Assembly (NCBI GenBank): GCA_965223405.1
Contig: CBDCWO010000006.1
Coordinates: forward strand, 6,882,001 to 6,946,000
Source of the DNA: CBDCWO01 sp965223405
Lineage (GTDB): Bacteria > Bacteroidota > Bacteroidia > Chitinophagales > Saprospiraceae
DNA length: 64,000 nucleotides
Direction: 5' to 3'
The first letter of the stretch is position 1, and every line of letters starts with the position of its first letter. Position numbers and translations under genes: made by a program. Under the pieces are notes generated by a model. The model did no database searches, had not been told where the DNA came from, and saw only the letters and a program-made list of their open reading frames with translations. Below, one piece after another: positions 19,470 through 28,177 of the stretch.

Positions 19470-20777
19470 CTATTTTATCAACAATACCCTGGGATTAATC
19501 GGGTATAACCATTCCACACCTCTTTCAGTAACTATAGCATCATCTTCCAAAGGCACTCTAAGTTTTTTCCCGCCCCATTCTGGTAATTTGGTATACGCAA
19601 ATAATTCAATAGATAGGAGGTTGGTGGGTTGAATGACAAAATTTAATCTCTTGGGATTAAAAAAAGCAATGGAAGGACCTATGCCATGCCCCCAATTCCC
19701 GACAGAGTGACATCCGATGATTACATCGGTCTTATCTTTTTCGGTAAATTGATTAAACCCCTTCATTTTATTGAATCCATTATCAATCAGAGCTTTATAA
19801 ACGGCTTCCTCTGCCGCTTTGGCAGTAACTCCAGGCTTTATCGTTTCTTTGATGATGGTTCGCACACGTACGGCCTGATCAAATGCATTTTGAATTCCAG
19901 CGGGGAGAGCGGTTTCTCCTTCCTGCAAAACATACGCCATTCTCTTCATATCCGTATACATGTTCATCAAACCGACTCCCCAATCGATCATAATTATATC
20001 ACCACGTTGGATGATACGATCATTGGATGTGGCGATTATCCCTGGAACTCCGGTGACATAGACCGAGGGCATTCCGAAAGACGATTCCAGATTACGATTG
20101 AACAGCTGTTCTTTCATCCACCAGGCCACGTCTTCCAACGTGGTTACATTGGGGGTTATCACTTTATTGGACAGGGCGGTTTCTGTAATCTGATAAGCGA
20201 TATCGCAAGCTTCAGCAAAAACGGAGATTTCGCTGGCGACCCTTCTAGAGCGAAAATCCGATACCAGTTTTTCCGCAGAAACAAATCGTTTTTCATATTC
20301 CTCTCCCAGGATTTCCACCAATTCGTGATACCCACTGTATGATAATCCATCTGCACCTCCAATTTCCTTTGAAATATTCAGTCCTATTCTTTTAGGATCT
20401 CTGGTTGTAACATAATCCTTCAACTCAATCTCCGGACCAAAATAATCGTAGGCACCCCCTTGCTCCACCAGATAACCCCGAATTCCCAATGCAGCCCTCT
20501 CGATCCGACCTTCTCCATGATCCGTAAATATATAGTATCCGGTGAGTCCCACATATCCTTCACCCATGTCCGGGTATAATGGATCGAAATTCCCCTCCCG
20601 GTTCATAATGATCCACATATCGATGTTATTTTCTCTCATCACCTCCGGCAAGATCAAGTCAAATTTATCATTGCGGATTTGGTTCATTTTTCGCCATCTA
20701 TGAAATGCTTCCTGCCCATAACTGCTGCAGCTAATGAGGATTGCCATTACAATAAAAAGTAGTCTGTTCATTATCAA
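19470..20777 (-). CDS. M24 family metallopeptidase (Xaa-Pro aminopeptidase-like), exported
   Basis: This 435-residue protein has a signal sequence (LLFIVMAILISCSSYGQ), a creatinase/prolidase N-terminal domain (~30-190) and a pita-bread catalytic domain (~200-430). The five metal ligands of the family can be assigned: Asp in MIDWGVGL, Asp in MYTDMKRMAYV, His in GHGIGPSIAFF (or the preceding CHSVGNW), Glu in LLSIELFAYT and Glu in RVPLEDDAIV. Substrate would be a peptide with an N-terminal residue before proline, acting in the periplasm or outside. A second ATG two codons downstream (20771) is an equally good start. It is monocistronic on the minus strand. Confidence 0.88.
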   Translation of the reverse strand: MIMNRLLFIVMAILISCSSYGQEAFHRWRKMNQIRNDKFDLILPEVMRENNIDMWIIMNREGNFDPLYPDMGEGYVGLTGYYIFTDHGEGRIERAALGIRGYLVEQGGAYDYFGPEIELKDYVTTRDPKRIGLNISKEIGGADGLSYSGYHELVEILGEEYEKRFVSAEKLVSDFRSRRVASEISVFAEACDIAYQITETALSNKVITPNVTTLEDVAWWMKEQLFNRNLESSFGMPSVYVTGVPGIIATSNDRIIQRGDIIMIDWGVGLMNMYTDMKRMAYVLQEGETALPAGIQNAFDQAVRVRTIIKETIKPGVTAKAAEEAVYKALIDNGFNKMKGFNQFTEKDKTDVIIGCHSVGNWGHGIGPSIAFFNPKRLNFVIQPTNLLSIELFAYTKLPEWGGKKLRVPLEDDAIVTERGVEWLYPINPRVLLIK

Positions 20778-21030
20778 AATTTATATTAAATCTAACACAA
20801 AATAATCTGGGAATTGGGTAAGCTATTTAAAAATGGTGACAGATGAAGATAAAACTTTAGATGATTCATTTCATTTTACGAGATACTCAAACTCGGTTTC
20901 CAGGTGATTTAAAAATTGAAAGGCAGATTCTCGAGTGGTTCATGTCCTAACGAAGCTCAACCTTCCCTAATCAATGATCATCCTCAATAATCCCAAAAGG
21001 CCCTCATCTTTTATCCGCTCAGAATATTTT

Positions 21031-21807
21031 TTACAATTTGAACACAGCCCAAACTGGCTGATGATCAGAAAGGGTTTGCTCATCAATAATCCCTGCACTT
21101 TTTAGTTGTAATCCTTTGTATAAAATGTGATCTATTACATAACCTTTGACTTTTGACCTCGGAAAGGTGGTCAAACTGCTTAAATCCATCTTCAGTGTCC
21201 GCCATGGATTCCTCATCCCTTGATCATACAATTTTTGCATAGGTTTGGAATCAGACAAATCATTGAAGTCCCCGGCAACAATCATTTTTTCTACATCTGA
21301 GTATTCTTCCTTAATTGATTGGGCCAGGTGGAAGGCTTTGCTGTTACTTGCATCTTTTACTCCGGTTGGAATATGTAAACTGAATATTTTGATGGAACTT
21401 TTGTTGCCAATCCTTGCATTTGCAATTACTGCCGTCGCAGGAGACCACCCGATACCTTTCAGTGTAATTTCATGCGTTTCTTCCAAAGGGTATTTACTCA
21501 GTATGGATTTATATTTTCCATGGTATTTGTTTGTTTTATCATCAAATCCTTTTACATGATTGGCCGATGCAATTTTCCCTTCGTAACTATAACTTAATCC
21601 CAACAAATCACCTACCTTTTTTGTCCAACCTTGCCCGGGAACTTCATTAAAGCAAATAATGTCTGCCTTTTCTTTTTCGAGAAGTGAGGCCATTTGTTCC
21701 GGAGTTGTATTTTTTGCAAATTCTATGTTATAAGCAATGACCTTTATTGTTTGAGCATTCATTGAAGAGAAAGCAAAAGCAAGCAGAAAAACCAATTTAT
21801 ATTTCAT
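21031..21807 (-). CDS. endonuclease/exonuclease/phosphatase (EEP) superfamily hydrolase, exported
   Basis: The start is the ATG at 21807, giving MKYKLVFLLAFAFSSMNAQ, a clean signal peptide; the frame is open seven codons further upstream. The EEP/DNase I-like catalytic set is complete: N in VIAYNIEF, the metal Glu in CFNEVPGQGW, His in FSLHIPTGV, the Asp-x-Asn set in VAGDFNDLSD, and the C-terminal SDHQPVWAVF. It would cleave phosphodiester or phosphomonoester bonds outside the cytoplasm (nuclease, sphingomyelinase-like or inositol phosphatase-like; not separable here). Its first ~36 codons plus ~150 upstream bases are duplicated at 27852-28112, where only a remnant of the gene remains. Confidence 0.88.
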   Translation of the reverse strand: MKYKLVFLLAFAFSSMNAQTIKVIAYNIEFAKNTTPEQMASLLEKEKADIICFNEVPGQGWTKKVGDLLGLSYSYEGKIASANHVKGFDDKTNKYHGKYKSILSKYPLEETHEITLKGIGWSPATAVIANARIGNKSSIKIFSLHIPTGVKDASNSKAFHLAQSIKEEYSDVEKMIVAGDFNDLSDSKPMQKLYDQGMRNPWRTLKMDLSSLTTFPRSKVKGYVIDHILYKGLQLKSAGIIDEQTLSDHQPVWAVFKL

Positions 21808-21956
21808 AATATTTCTTTCAGAATACAAAGTTTCGAAATTACTAATATTTGAGGAAGCTACCTAAGCCTTTACTGGCACTATATTAATCCGTGATGTAAT
21901 CAATATTTCAATCACAATTAAGGCATTTGCACCGTGGGACATAAAGTATGCCTGCC
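21701..21956. repeat. segmental duplication copy A: EEP gene 5' end plus upstream DNA
   Basis: This stretch is about 85% identical by eye to 27852-28112, in the same orientation. It spans the first ~36 codons of the intact EEP gene (minus strand) and about 150 bases upstream, ending near GACATAAAGTATGCCT. Similarity stops abruptly on both sides. The copies differ by scattered substitutions and small indels, so the duplication is not recent. Confidence 0.88.
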
Positions 21957-22409
21957 TATAGTCGATGTAGGCTTTTTCATGGAACCTCAAATAATAAAAT
22001 TCTTTCCAAACTCTTCTGAGGAAATAAAGCGTATATTATCGGAAAATACTCATTTTTGGGGGTCCATAAAGGGTCGAGTGTATGGTGTACACCAGGGATG
22101 CATGAATAGGGTTCATAGGAGCATTGAGGCGGTGCATACCCAAAACGGCAACTCAAGAGATCCAAAAAATGGTTAGCAGTCGAATATATGATCCGCGGTT
22201 TTGTGAACCGAAAATATGGTACTAACTATTCAATAATGTGAATTTAGAGAAAAGGAATTAAAGCAAAATCATATAAAACGATCAAAAACTAAAACTACAC
22301 CAAATATTGAAAGCGGATTGTTTTTATGTTAAAAAATGGCGAAGCCCCTTTAAATTCCCGGCTTTACCCTTTCTATGTAGAAGACCATGCAGGTGTCTGA
22401 GCAATTCTG
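21829..22409. other. intergenic stretch upstream of EEP gene
   Basis: About 580 bases. The first ~130 belong to the duplicated segment described at 21701-21956. The remainder has a GTG-started frame of 80 codons (21934-22176) that begins inside the duplicated segment. It has no recognisable domain and I do not accept it as a gene. No terminator or RNA was recognised. Confidence 0.4.
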
Positions 22410-22823
22410 TTAGTCATTCATTTGTTTAAAAAATCCCCGCAGTTCAATGACCTTTCCATCCTTTATTGTAAACACATCTATTCCATTATAGACCTTAGGT
22501 GATAATGTGGCAGTATAGCGCATGGATACTTTATTCCCTTCAGCAATAACATCATGATAAACAATTTTTCCGGCTTTTCGATCAGCAAAGCGAGCTTTAA
22601 GTCCATTGTAATCTCTAATAAGCTGATCAAAACTATATTGCATGAAGTCCTTATGCGTGACCTTTTCCACTGCTTCCCAATCGAGATGGATATAATTAGC
22701 ATCAAGGTAATCCTTGACCAGAGCTTTGTTTCTTTTCAAGTCGGTTTGTTCAGAAAGTGTAAAAGCGGTTAACACCAACCCAGTAATCAGGAAAAAGGAA
22801 ACGGTTGTTAATAGGGTTTTCAT
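22410..22823 (-). CDS. NTF2-like (SnoaL-type) exported protein, copy 2
   Basis: This 137-residue protein has a signal peptide (TTVSFFLITGLVLTAFT) and a single NTF2/SnoaL-like cone domain: helices LKRNKALVKDYLDANYIHLDW and SFDQLIRDYNGLKARF, then the sheet KIVYHDVIAEGNKVSMRYTA and the closing strands YNGIDVFTIKDGKVIE. The domain forms small cavities that bind hydrophobic ligands. No catalytic set can be assigned with confidence. It is a tandem paralog of the gene just upstream (22872-23288). A 48-base gap separates the two and both are on the minus strand, so they are probably co-transcribed. Confidence 0.8.
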   Translation of the reverse strand: MKTLLTTVSFFLITGLVLTAFTLSEQTDLKRNKALVKDYLDANYIHLDWEAVEKVTHKDFMQYSFDQLIRDYNGLKARFADRKAGKIVYHDVIAEGNKVSMRYTATLSPKVYNGIDVFTIKDGKVIELRGFFKQMND

Positions 22824-22871
22824 GATTTTTTGAATTTGATATCAATAAAATGATTGTTGTAAAAAATTGCT

Positions 22872-23288
22872 CTAATTGGTCTGTTTGTAGAAAAACCGGC
22901 CTTCAATCACTTTTCCATTCTTCACTATGAACAAATCCACACCTTTAAATTCAGCAGGAGGATAATTGGCCGTATACCGAACCATCACCTGGTCTCCCTC
23001 AGCAATAATGTCATGGAAAGTACATTTCCCTGCCTTGCCTTTTTGTTTTAATGTACTGATCAGTCCATCGTAATCTTCCTGAAATTCATCAAAATAATAC
23101 TGCTTGTAGGACCTGTCTGTAAGCTTGTCAAGGGTATTTAAGTCGATATCTATATAAGCCAGTAGAAATTTTTTAACAACTGATTTATTACGATCCAGAT
23201 CTACCTCTTCTATTGCTTTATCATTAGTGAATCCAGCAATGATAATACCGACCATTAGTACAAATACAGAGAACGAAAACAATTTCAT
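22872..23288 (-). CDS. NTF2-like (SnoaL-type) exported protein, copy 1
   Basis: This 138-residue protein is a paralog of the next gene (roughly 40% identical by eye). Shared landmarks are DLDRNKSVVKKFL near residue 30, QEDYDGLISTLK (~72), AGKCTFHDIIAEGDQVMVRY (~88) and FKGVDLFIVKNGKVIEGRFF (~114). It has an N-terminal signal (FSFSVFVLMVGIIIAGF). A TATCTTTG element on the minus strand (23321-23328) precedes its start by 33 bases, so the pair may have a promoter separate from that of the large regulator upstream. Confidence 0.8.
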   Translation of the reverse strand: MKLFSFSVFVLMVGIIIAGFTNDKAIEEVDLDRNKSVVKKFLLAYIDIDLNTLDKLTDRSYKQYYFDEFQEDYDGLISTLKQKGKAGKCTFHDIIAEGDQVMVRYTANYPPAEFKGVDLFIVKNGKVIEGRFFYKQTN

Positions 23289-23320
23289 ATCATATCCAAT
23301 TTGGTGAAAAAATCTACTGA

Positions 23321-23328
23321 CAAAGATA
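23321..23328 (-). promoter_or_regulatory. TATCTTTG -7 element for the NTF2-like pair
   Basis: The plus-strand CAAAGATA reads TATCTTTG on the minus strand, an exact TAnnTTTG match between the regulator gene stop (23382) and the first NTF2-like ATG (23288). No TTG partner at standard spacing is obvious. Confidence 0.45.
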
Positions 23329-23381
23329 TTTCAGACGATGCTGGTTTTCTACCGAAATGGTTACAATTGTTTATGGGTTGG

Positions 23382-26129
23382 TTACAAATGGTTCTTTTTA
23401 TACTCTAAAGGGGAGTACTGAAAGTGTTTTTTAAAACTTTCGGAAAAATGTGCTGGATTTTTAAATCCGACGGCGTAGGCTACTTCAGAAATATTGCCAA
23501 CGTTCTTTTTTAGTAGTTCGGCTGCATATTTCATTCGATATTCATTGATGAATACAGATGGAGAAATACCGAGTACATCTTTAATTTTTCGATACAACTG
23601 GATCCTGCTCATTCCCATTTCTTCGGCAAGGTGACTTACGCTAATCGAAGCGGAGGAGAGGTTTTGATCAATAAGCTCAATAAGCTGTTTTACCAATTTA
23701 ATATCTTCTGGAATTAGTTCCTTTTGGTCGATTCGCTGATAAATATGTACGTTAAGAAGAGAATACTTTAATTCTTGGCGTAATGAGTTGTTTGCTTCCT
23801 TTTCAATGGAAATATCGGATTTTAAAGTATGGGTTTTTCGGACATATTGCAGTAGTAAAATACTCAAAGCCAAAAACAGAACGAAATAGGCAGTAATGGC
23901 AAAACGAGATAACCAAATATTCGATAACACCCTTATTTCTATAGCTTGGGCATCGCTCCAAATTCCTAAATGATTAGCTCCTTTATACCTAAGGGTATAG
24001 TTGCCCGACTTCAAATCGTTGTATCTGATCCTGGGCCCTGACTGAAACTGCCAGGAAGTATCCATTCCTTCTAAGAAGTAAGCAATTTGAATTTGATCCG
24101 GTTCCCGAAAATCCAGAAGGGCCACATCAAATTCAAAGCTATTTACAGGCGATTGAAGCACTATTTGCTCTTGAGTATTGACGGGAAAACCTTTTTCGCT
24201 AGTCAATAAACGTATAGATGGTTCCACGACATTATCATTTTCCAGTTTTACCAGATCCAAGTTTCTCCTGCCAAACAACAGTACATATTCGTCCGAAAAA
24301 GGAGCGAGGCCTAGCCCCTCATAGCCCAGGTTCTTAGTTTGAAAATAATATTTAAAATTTAGGGTGCGATCTACAAAATGCAATTGTCCGGAAGAGATAT
24401 ACCAGAATTGCTGATCGGTTTTGATAAGCAAATCTTCAATATTTTCCGAGACAGTTTGGGAGATAAGAGAAAATACATCTTCCCGCCCTTGATGGATGCC
24501 ATTTTGCGTAGCTATAAAAGCCTCTTGACCATCAAATTCGATCCCATTAAGGGAATGCCCAGGATTTGGAATTCCCCCCTGAGGGAAAACATTCCGAAAA
24601 GTAAAGGAGGATAGATCCAATTCATTAGCTACACCACAATTGTGTAGTATTATAAGTTTGTTGTCCGAGACTTTCAAATCGTTGATTTGATTGGAGCTGA
24701 GGTCTCCGGTTGATCCTGGATGATGCAAGAAGTGTCTTACACTATCCATATTGATATGATAAGCACTCAGACCATGGTTATAAGTGCCAACCCAACATAT
24801 ATTATCATGAATATCTATTCCGGATACCGTCCCCTGTAACAATTTTATGTGATTTTCCCTGGGGTATCCTTTCTTAGCAATATTGATCTGCTGGATTTCT
24901 GAATCCGTTGCTATCCATATATAATTATTACGCTGTACTATCGCCCTTATGTGCCCTTCCAAAACTACTTTTTGGAGCATGACTTTGTAATTGGATAGTA
25001 GGGAAAACAGATACAATCTTTTGGAAGTCCCTACCATAATTTGCTTCGGAGATATGGAAGCTACCTCAGTAATATATTCATCCAATTGTAATTGATCCCG
25101 AATCTCAATGCTTTTTCGGGAAAAGGCTGGTCGGTCATATCGGTAGATATTACCTTTAGCGGTAGCCATCCAAAGGCTATGGCCTTTATCGTATAGGGCA
25201 GCAGTAACGTTTTCTTCTTTCAGATCAATATTCGTTTGAAGTGGGTGAAGCCTATTTATTGAATCACGTATAATGAACCACTGACTCTGATTAGCAACAG
25301 TGATGCCTGATCCGGGTCTATTGGCAAATATTATCCATGGCAGATAGATTGGAGGAAGTTTCGCATCAACATCAGATACAGAAATATTAATCTTTTTTAT
25401 CAGGGAATTTTCTGAAGAAAACGACAGGATCTGGCCTGGAATGGATACCCAAATCCTATCTGATGCATCACTGGTGATACTTCCATAGTTATTGACGTTA
25501 GGTATAGACAGACTTTCAAAGCTATCCCTAGCTGGAATATACTTTGCTAATCCAGACCAAGTACTGGCATACAACTGGGAACCTCCATCTTGGAACAAAC
25601 GATGGACAATATTACTACCTAGTCCATCTGCAGACTGATAATGTCGCACTTTACCTGAACCCAAACTTACCGATATAAGGCCGGTATTGGAAGCTACCCA
25701 AATTTGGTGATTACCATCCCAGAGTACATCATTCAAGGACTTCACTGAATCAGGCACAATGGAGTATTGAATTAAGGAATCTAAATGTGAAACAAATAAA
25801 CCCTTTGAAGAAGAGACAATTATCTCTCCATTTCGGAAAGAGGAAAGGCCGGTAATAACCAGATCCTTAAAATTTTCCTGAGCATGGAAAAGAGTGGTTC
25901 TGATACCATCATAACGGAGTAATTGATTCTCCCCATAGAACCAAAGAAAACCAGTAGAGTCTTGTTCAATTCCGTAGATAATACCCCCAATTTGTGAGAA
26001 ATATTTGGACTGATGCTGGAAAAGTAGAGACTTATCCTGAGAATTGGATGATGAACCTACTAAAATGAAAATCAGGCTGAAAAAACCGACCCTGATAGTA
26101 CTTGGAATTACAGATACGATCATCATCAA
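23382..26129 (-). CDS. membrane-spanning AraC-type regulator with two-component-style propeller sensor, no kinase
   Basis: This 915-residue protein has a signal/first helix, a long periplasmic region of Reg_prop-type blades (for example GIIYGIEQDSTGFLWFYG near residue 48, then IWVASNTGLISVS and ICWVGTYNHGLSAYHI), a Y_Y_Y-type Ig domain at ~660-735 (GMDTSWQFQSGPRIRYNDL then GNYTLRYKGANHLGIWSD), one transmembrane helix (ITAYFVLFLALSILLLQYV, ~745), a coiled linker and a C-terminal AraC HTH of about 90 residues (ISVSHLAEEMGMSRIQLYRK; NISEVAYAVGFKNPAHFSES). There is no histidine kinase or receiver domain between helix and HTH, so it is like SusR and unlike hybrid two-component regulators. It probably senses a periplasmic ligand and acts directly on DNA from the membrane. 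Likely targets are local, such as the NTF2-like pair, but this is inference. Confidence 0.9.
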   Translation of the reverse strand: MMMIVSVIPSTIRVGFFSLIFILVGSSSNSQDKSLLFQHQSKYFSQIGGIIYGIEQDSTGFLWFYGENQLLRYDGIRTTLFHAQENFKDLVITGLSSFRNGEIIVSSSKGLFVSHLDSLIQYSIVPDSVKSLNDVLWDGNHQIWVASNTGLISVSLGSGKVRHYQSADGLGSNIVHRLFQDGGSQLYASTWSGLAKYIPARDSFESLSIPNVNNYGSITSDASDRIWVSIPGQILSFSSENSLIKKINISVSDVDAKLPPIYLPWIIFANRPGSGITVANQSQWFIIRDSINRLHPLQTNIDLKEENVTAALYDKGHSLWMATAKGNIYRYDRPAFSRKSIEIRDQLQLDEYITEVASISPKQIMVGTSKRLYLFSLLSNYKVMLQKVVLEGHIRAIVQRNNYIWIATDSEIQQINIAKKGYPRENHIKLLQGTVSGIDIHDNICWVGTYNHGLSAYHINMDSVRHFLHHPGSTGDLSSNQINDLKVSDNKLIILHNCGVANELDLSSFTFRNVFPQGGIPNPGHSLNGIEFDGQEAFIATQNGIHQGREDVFSLISQTVSENIEDLLIKTDQQFWYISSGQLHFVDRTLNFKYYFQTKNLGYEGLGLAPFSDEYVLLFGRRNLDLVKLENDNVVEPSIRLLTSEKGFPVNTQEQIVLQSPVNSFEFDVALLDFREPDQIQIAYFLEGMDTSWQFQSGPRIRYNDLKSGNYTLRYKGANHLGIWSDAQAIEIRVLSNIWLSRFAITAYFVLFLALSILLLQYVRKTHTLKSDISIEKEANNSLRQELKYSLLNVHIYQRIDQKELIPEDIKLVKQLIELIDQNLSSASISVSHLAEEMGMSRIQLYRKIKDVLGISPSVFINEYRMKYAAELLKKNVGNISEVAYAVGFKNPAHFSESFKKHFQYSPLEYKKNHL

Positions 26130-26599
26130 ATCAAAAGATTATTACTAAAATTCGGAATTTTGTTTCTCCTATGGTAAAAATAGTGATTTAAGTTCAGCCC
26201 AACCAAACTCCCCAGTTAACTGCAAACTGCTTGTTGTTTTGTTTTCTGAAAAATATCTTACTTAGAATGGGATTCTTGTTTATAATTAAAGTCTGATCTG
26301 ATAATAAAATTCTTCTGATTGGGTTTTGCCGGCTTTCCCATATTTTGTCAATGTTTCATTTTTAGAATCCGGTACAGATCGAAAGGACAAAAAGGTTAAG
26401 CTTCACTTGTTGAAGGAATTGCATGTAACAATAGGTAAGACTATGTGAGAAATTATGAAGTGATATTTGTTTTATACTATGGGGGAGATACTGCGTATGG
26501 TGATTTGATCTATTTGGTAGACAATATAATGGACTAAAAAAGTGCAGTTTAACATGGCCAAACCTTGATTAAGTACAATCCCAATTATACTAAGGATAT
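26130..26599. other. intergenic gap, nothing recognised
   Basis: These 470 bases between the metallophosphoesterase and regulator genes (both minus strand) contain no supported gene or RNA. The regulator promoter should lie near 26130-26200, but I found no exact TAnnTTTG there. Confidence 0.35.
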
Positions 26600-27553
26600 C
26601 TATTTTTTCCAGTCGTACAAACTGATCTGAATCCTATCACGATGCTGTTTGTGCTTAGGATTAATGCAATGTAACTCCAGATTAGCGGACATTTCAGTAA
26701 GCTTCATATCGACCCAGCCATGTGCTTGTCCTTTTCCGAAATAGTAGCTGACAGCTGGTTGGTTTATGAGATAGAAATGGTCTTGAAGATCATGCTGCCA
26801 CTCATGCGTATGGCCATAGAAATAGGCCTTGGCATTTTTTCGTTCAGCCATAATTTTCAACAAGAACTCCCCATCACGCATACCTTCAATGGGACGGACA
26901 CCACGGTTGGGGAATGGGTTGTAGTGACTAAGAATAAGGGCAGGCTGGTCTGGATTTTCGTCGAGTTGACGGGAGAGCCAGTTCAACTGTTTTTCTCCCA
27001 AGACTCCATTTCCTGAATCCAATAGGATAAGATTGGCATACGGTAGTTTAAGTACATTTACGTGAAGGCCGATTTCTTCCTTCTTCAGAAACGGGAGTAA
27101 TTTCCACATGTTCTTGCGATTGTCGTGATTTCCGATTGTCACATGAACGATAATACCTGCTCTTCGAATAGGCTCCACAAGTTTGAGAAACTGTTTATAC
27201 TCGTCTTCATTGCCATTGCTCAGAGCGCAGTCACCATTAACTATCATGTGAGCCGGCCGTGGATTTAGCGCGATTAAGCTCTTGGCCACTGTTGCAAGAC
27301 ATTTTGCCATATTCACGCTTTCATGCTCGCCCTCCTTGACGGGCGAACCGGGCCACTTGGTACCCGGGATGACACGAGTGGGATCGGAACTGATATGCGT
27401 ATCCGCAAGCAGTGCCACCCGGGTTTGGTCTAGCTCGACACCTTCGTATTCCGAGATCCCCAAAGCATAAGGGACAAATAGGGTACTGCTGCCCAAAGCA
27501 ATCGAACCTTTAATAAATTGACGTCGAGTGATCGGTGGAAGAATAATTGGCAT
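26600..27553 (-). CDS. calcineurin-like metallophosphoesterase with Tat-type signal
   Basis: This 317-residue protein begins ITRRQFIKGSIALGSS, a twin-arginine-type signal. The metallophosphoesterase motifs are all present: ADTHIS (D-x-H, ~50), VNGDCALSN (GD, ~108), TIGNHDNRK (GNHD, ~141), SHYNPFPNRG (~211) and YFYGHTHEWQ (GHTH, ~246). It should hydrolyse phosphomono- or diesters with a dinuclear metal centre in the periplasm. Substrate is unknown. A minus-strand TAATTTTG element (27585-27592) lies 31 bases upstream of its start. Confidence 0.88.
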   Translation of the reverse strand: MPIILPPITRRQFIKGSIALGSSTLFVPYALGISEYEGVELDQTRVALLADTHISSDPTRVIPGTKWPGSPVKEGEHESVNMAKCLATVAKSLIALNPRPAHMIVNGDCALSNGNEDEYKQFLKLVEPIRRAGIIVHVTIGNHDNRKNMWKLLPFLKKEEIGLHVNVLKLPYANLILLDSGNGVLGEKQLNWLSRQLDENPDQPALILSHYNPFPNRGVRPIEGMRDGEFLLKIMAERKNAKAYFYGHTHEWQHDLQDHFYLINQPAVSYYFGKGQAHGWVDMKLTEMSANLELHCINPKHKQHRDRIQISLYDWKK

Positions 27554-27584
27554 TTTATTATTTGTCAGTGCATTTTAAAACGGG

Positions 27585-27592
27585 CAAAATTA
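27585..27592 (-). promoter_or_regulatory. TAATTTTG -7 element for the metallophosphoesterase
   Basis: The plus-strand CAAAATTA reads TAATTTTG on the minus strand, an exact TAnnTTTG match at a plausible distance before the ATG at 27553. No -33 partner was established. Confidence 0.4.
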
Positions 27593-27814
27593 ATTTCATC
27601 ATCGCAACTAATCGAATTAGGTAATTTAAGAAGAATATTCTTACTAATCCTTGAAAGATAATTTTCACAAGCACATTGAAATAATAAAGGAAAAATATTT
27701 GACCTCTTTTCTCTTTGAGCAATCTAAATGGAATACATTCGAGCTTACCACACCTGATGAGAAAAAATCTCATAGCTTCGGTAAGATAGAGGACTAGATT
27801 CCTGATTGATATAT

Positions 27815-27961
27815 TCACCAGATGCCATGAAGTGAATCATTGACAGTATGTGTTGGAGTAGTATTTTTTGCAAATTCTAAGTTATAAGCAATGACCTTTA
27901 TTCTTTGAGCAAACAGTGAAAAGAATACAAAACCAAGCAGAAAAACCAATTTATATTTCAT
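27815..27961 (-). pseudogene. truncated EEP hydrolase remnant
   Basis: Read on the minus strand from the ATG at 27961, the first ~36 codons are in frame and closely match the intact EEP protein: MKYKLVFLLGFVFFSLFAQ then IKVIAYNLEFAKNTTP, against MKYKLVFLLAFAFSSMNAQ then IKVIAYNIEFAKNTTP. After TTP the similarity ends. The frame runs through 12 unrelated codons to a stop at 27815. The catalytic residues downstream are all gone, so this is a 3'-truncated remnant. The signal peptide and the reading frame have survived, so a short secreted peptide could still be made. Confidence 0.85.
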
Positions 27962-28112
27962 AATATTTCTTTCAGAATACACAAAGTTTCAACATTACTA
28001 ACATTTGAGGAAGCTGTAAAAGCGTTTATTTGCACAATATTAATCTGTAATTTAATCAATATTTCAATCACACTTAGGCAATTTCACTGTGAGACATAAA
28101 GTATGCCTTCCC
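27852..28112. repeat. segmental duplication copy B: EEP 5' end remnant plus upstream DNA
   Basis: Partner of 21701-21956, same orientation, about 85% identical by eye. It shares long identical runs such as AAGCAGAAAAACCAATTTAT, ATTTCATAATATTTCTTTCA and AATCAATATTTCAATCACA. It ends 66 bases before the DUF6090 gene at 28178. The junctions show no IS end or direct repeat that I can recognise. Confidence 0.88.
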
Positions 28113-28143
28113 ATGGGCGAACCAGGCTTATCCAAAATGAATC

Positions 28144-28173
28144 TTGATAACTAATTCTCAATAGTTATCTTTA
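28144..28173 (+). promoter_or_regulatory. promoter of the second DUF6090 gene (TTG-N19-TATCTTTA)
   Basis: TTG at 28144-28146 and TATCTTTA at 28166-28173 are separated by 19 bases, the normal Bacteroidota spacing. The -7-like box ends four bases before the ATG at 28178, so the predicted transcript starts essentially at the start codon (leaderless). Confidence 0.6.
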
Positions 28174-28177
28174 TTGA

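Noticed and set aside
21934..22176. GTG-started plus-strand frame of 80 codons (and its antisense frame 21977-22165)
   Set aside because: It begins within the duplicated non-coding segment and the other copy does not preserve the frame; no domain is recognisable.
27558..27818. Minus-strand frame of 86 codons upstream of the metallophosphoesterase gene
   Set aside because: Composition is that of translated AT-rich DNA (runs of Phe, Leu, Ile, Tyr), it has no promoter or family, and it overlaps the start of the EEP remnant.
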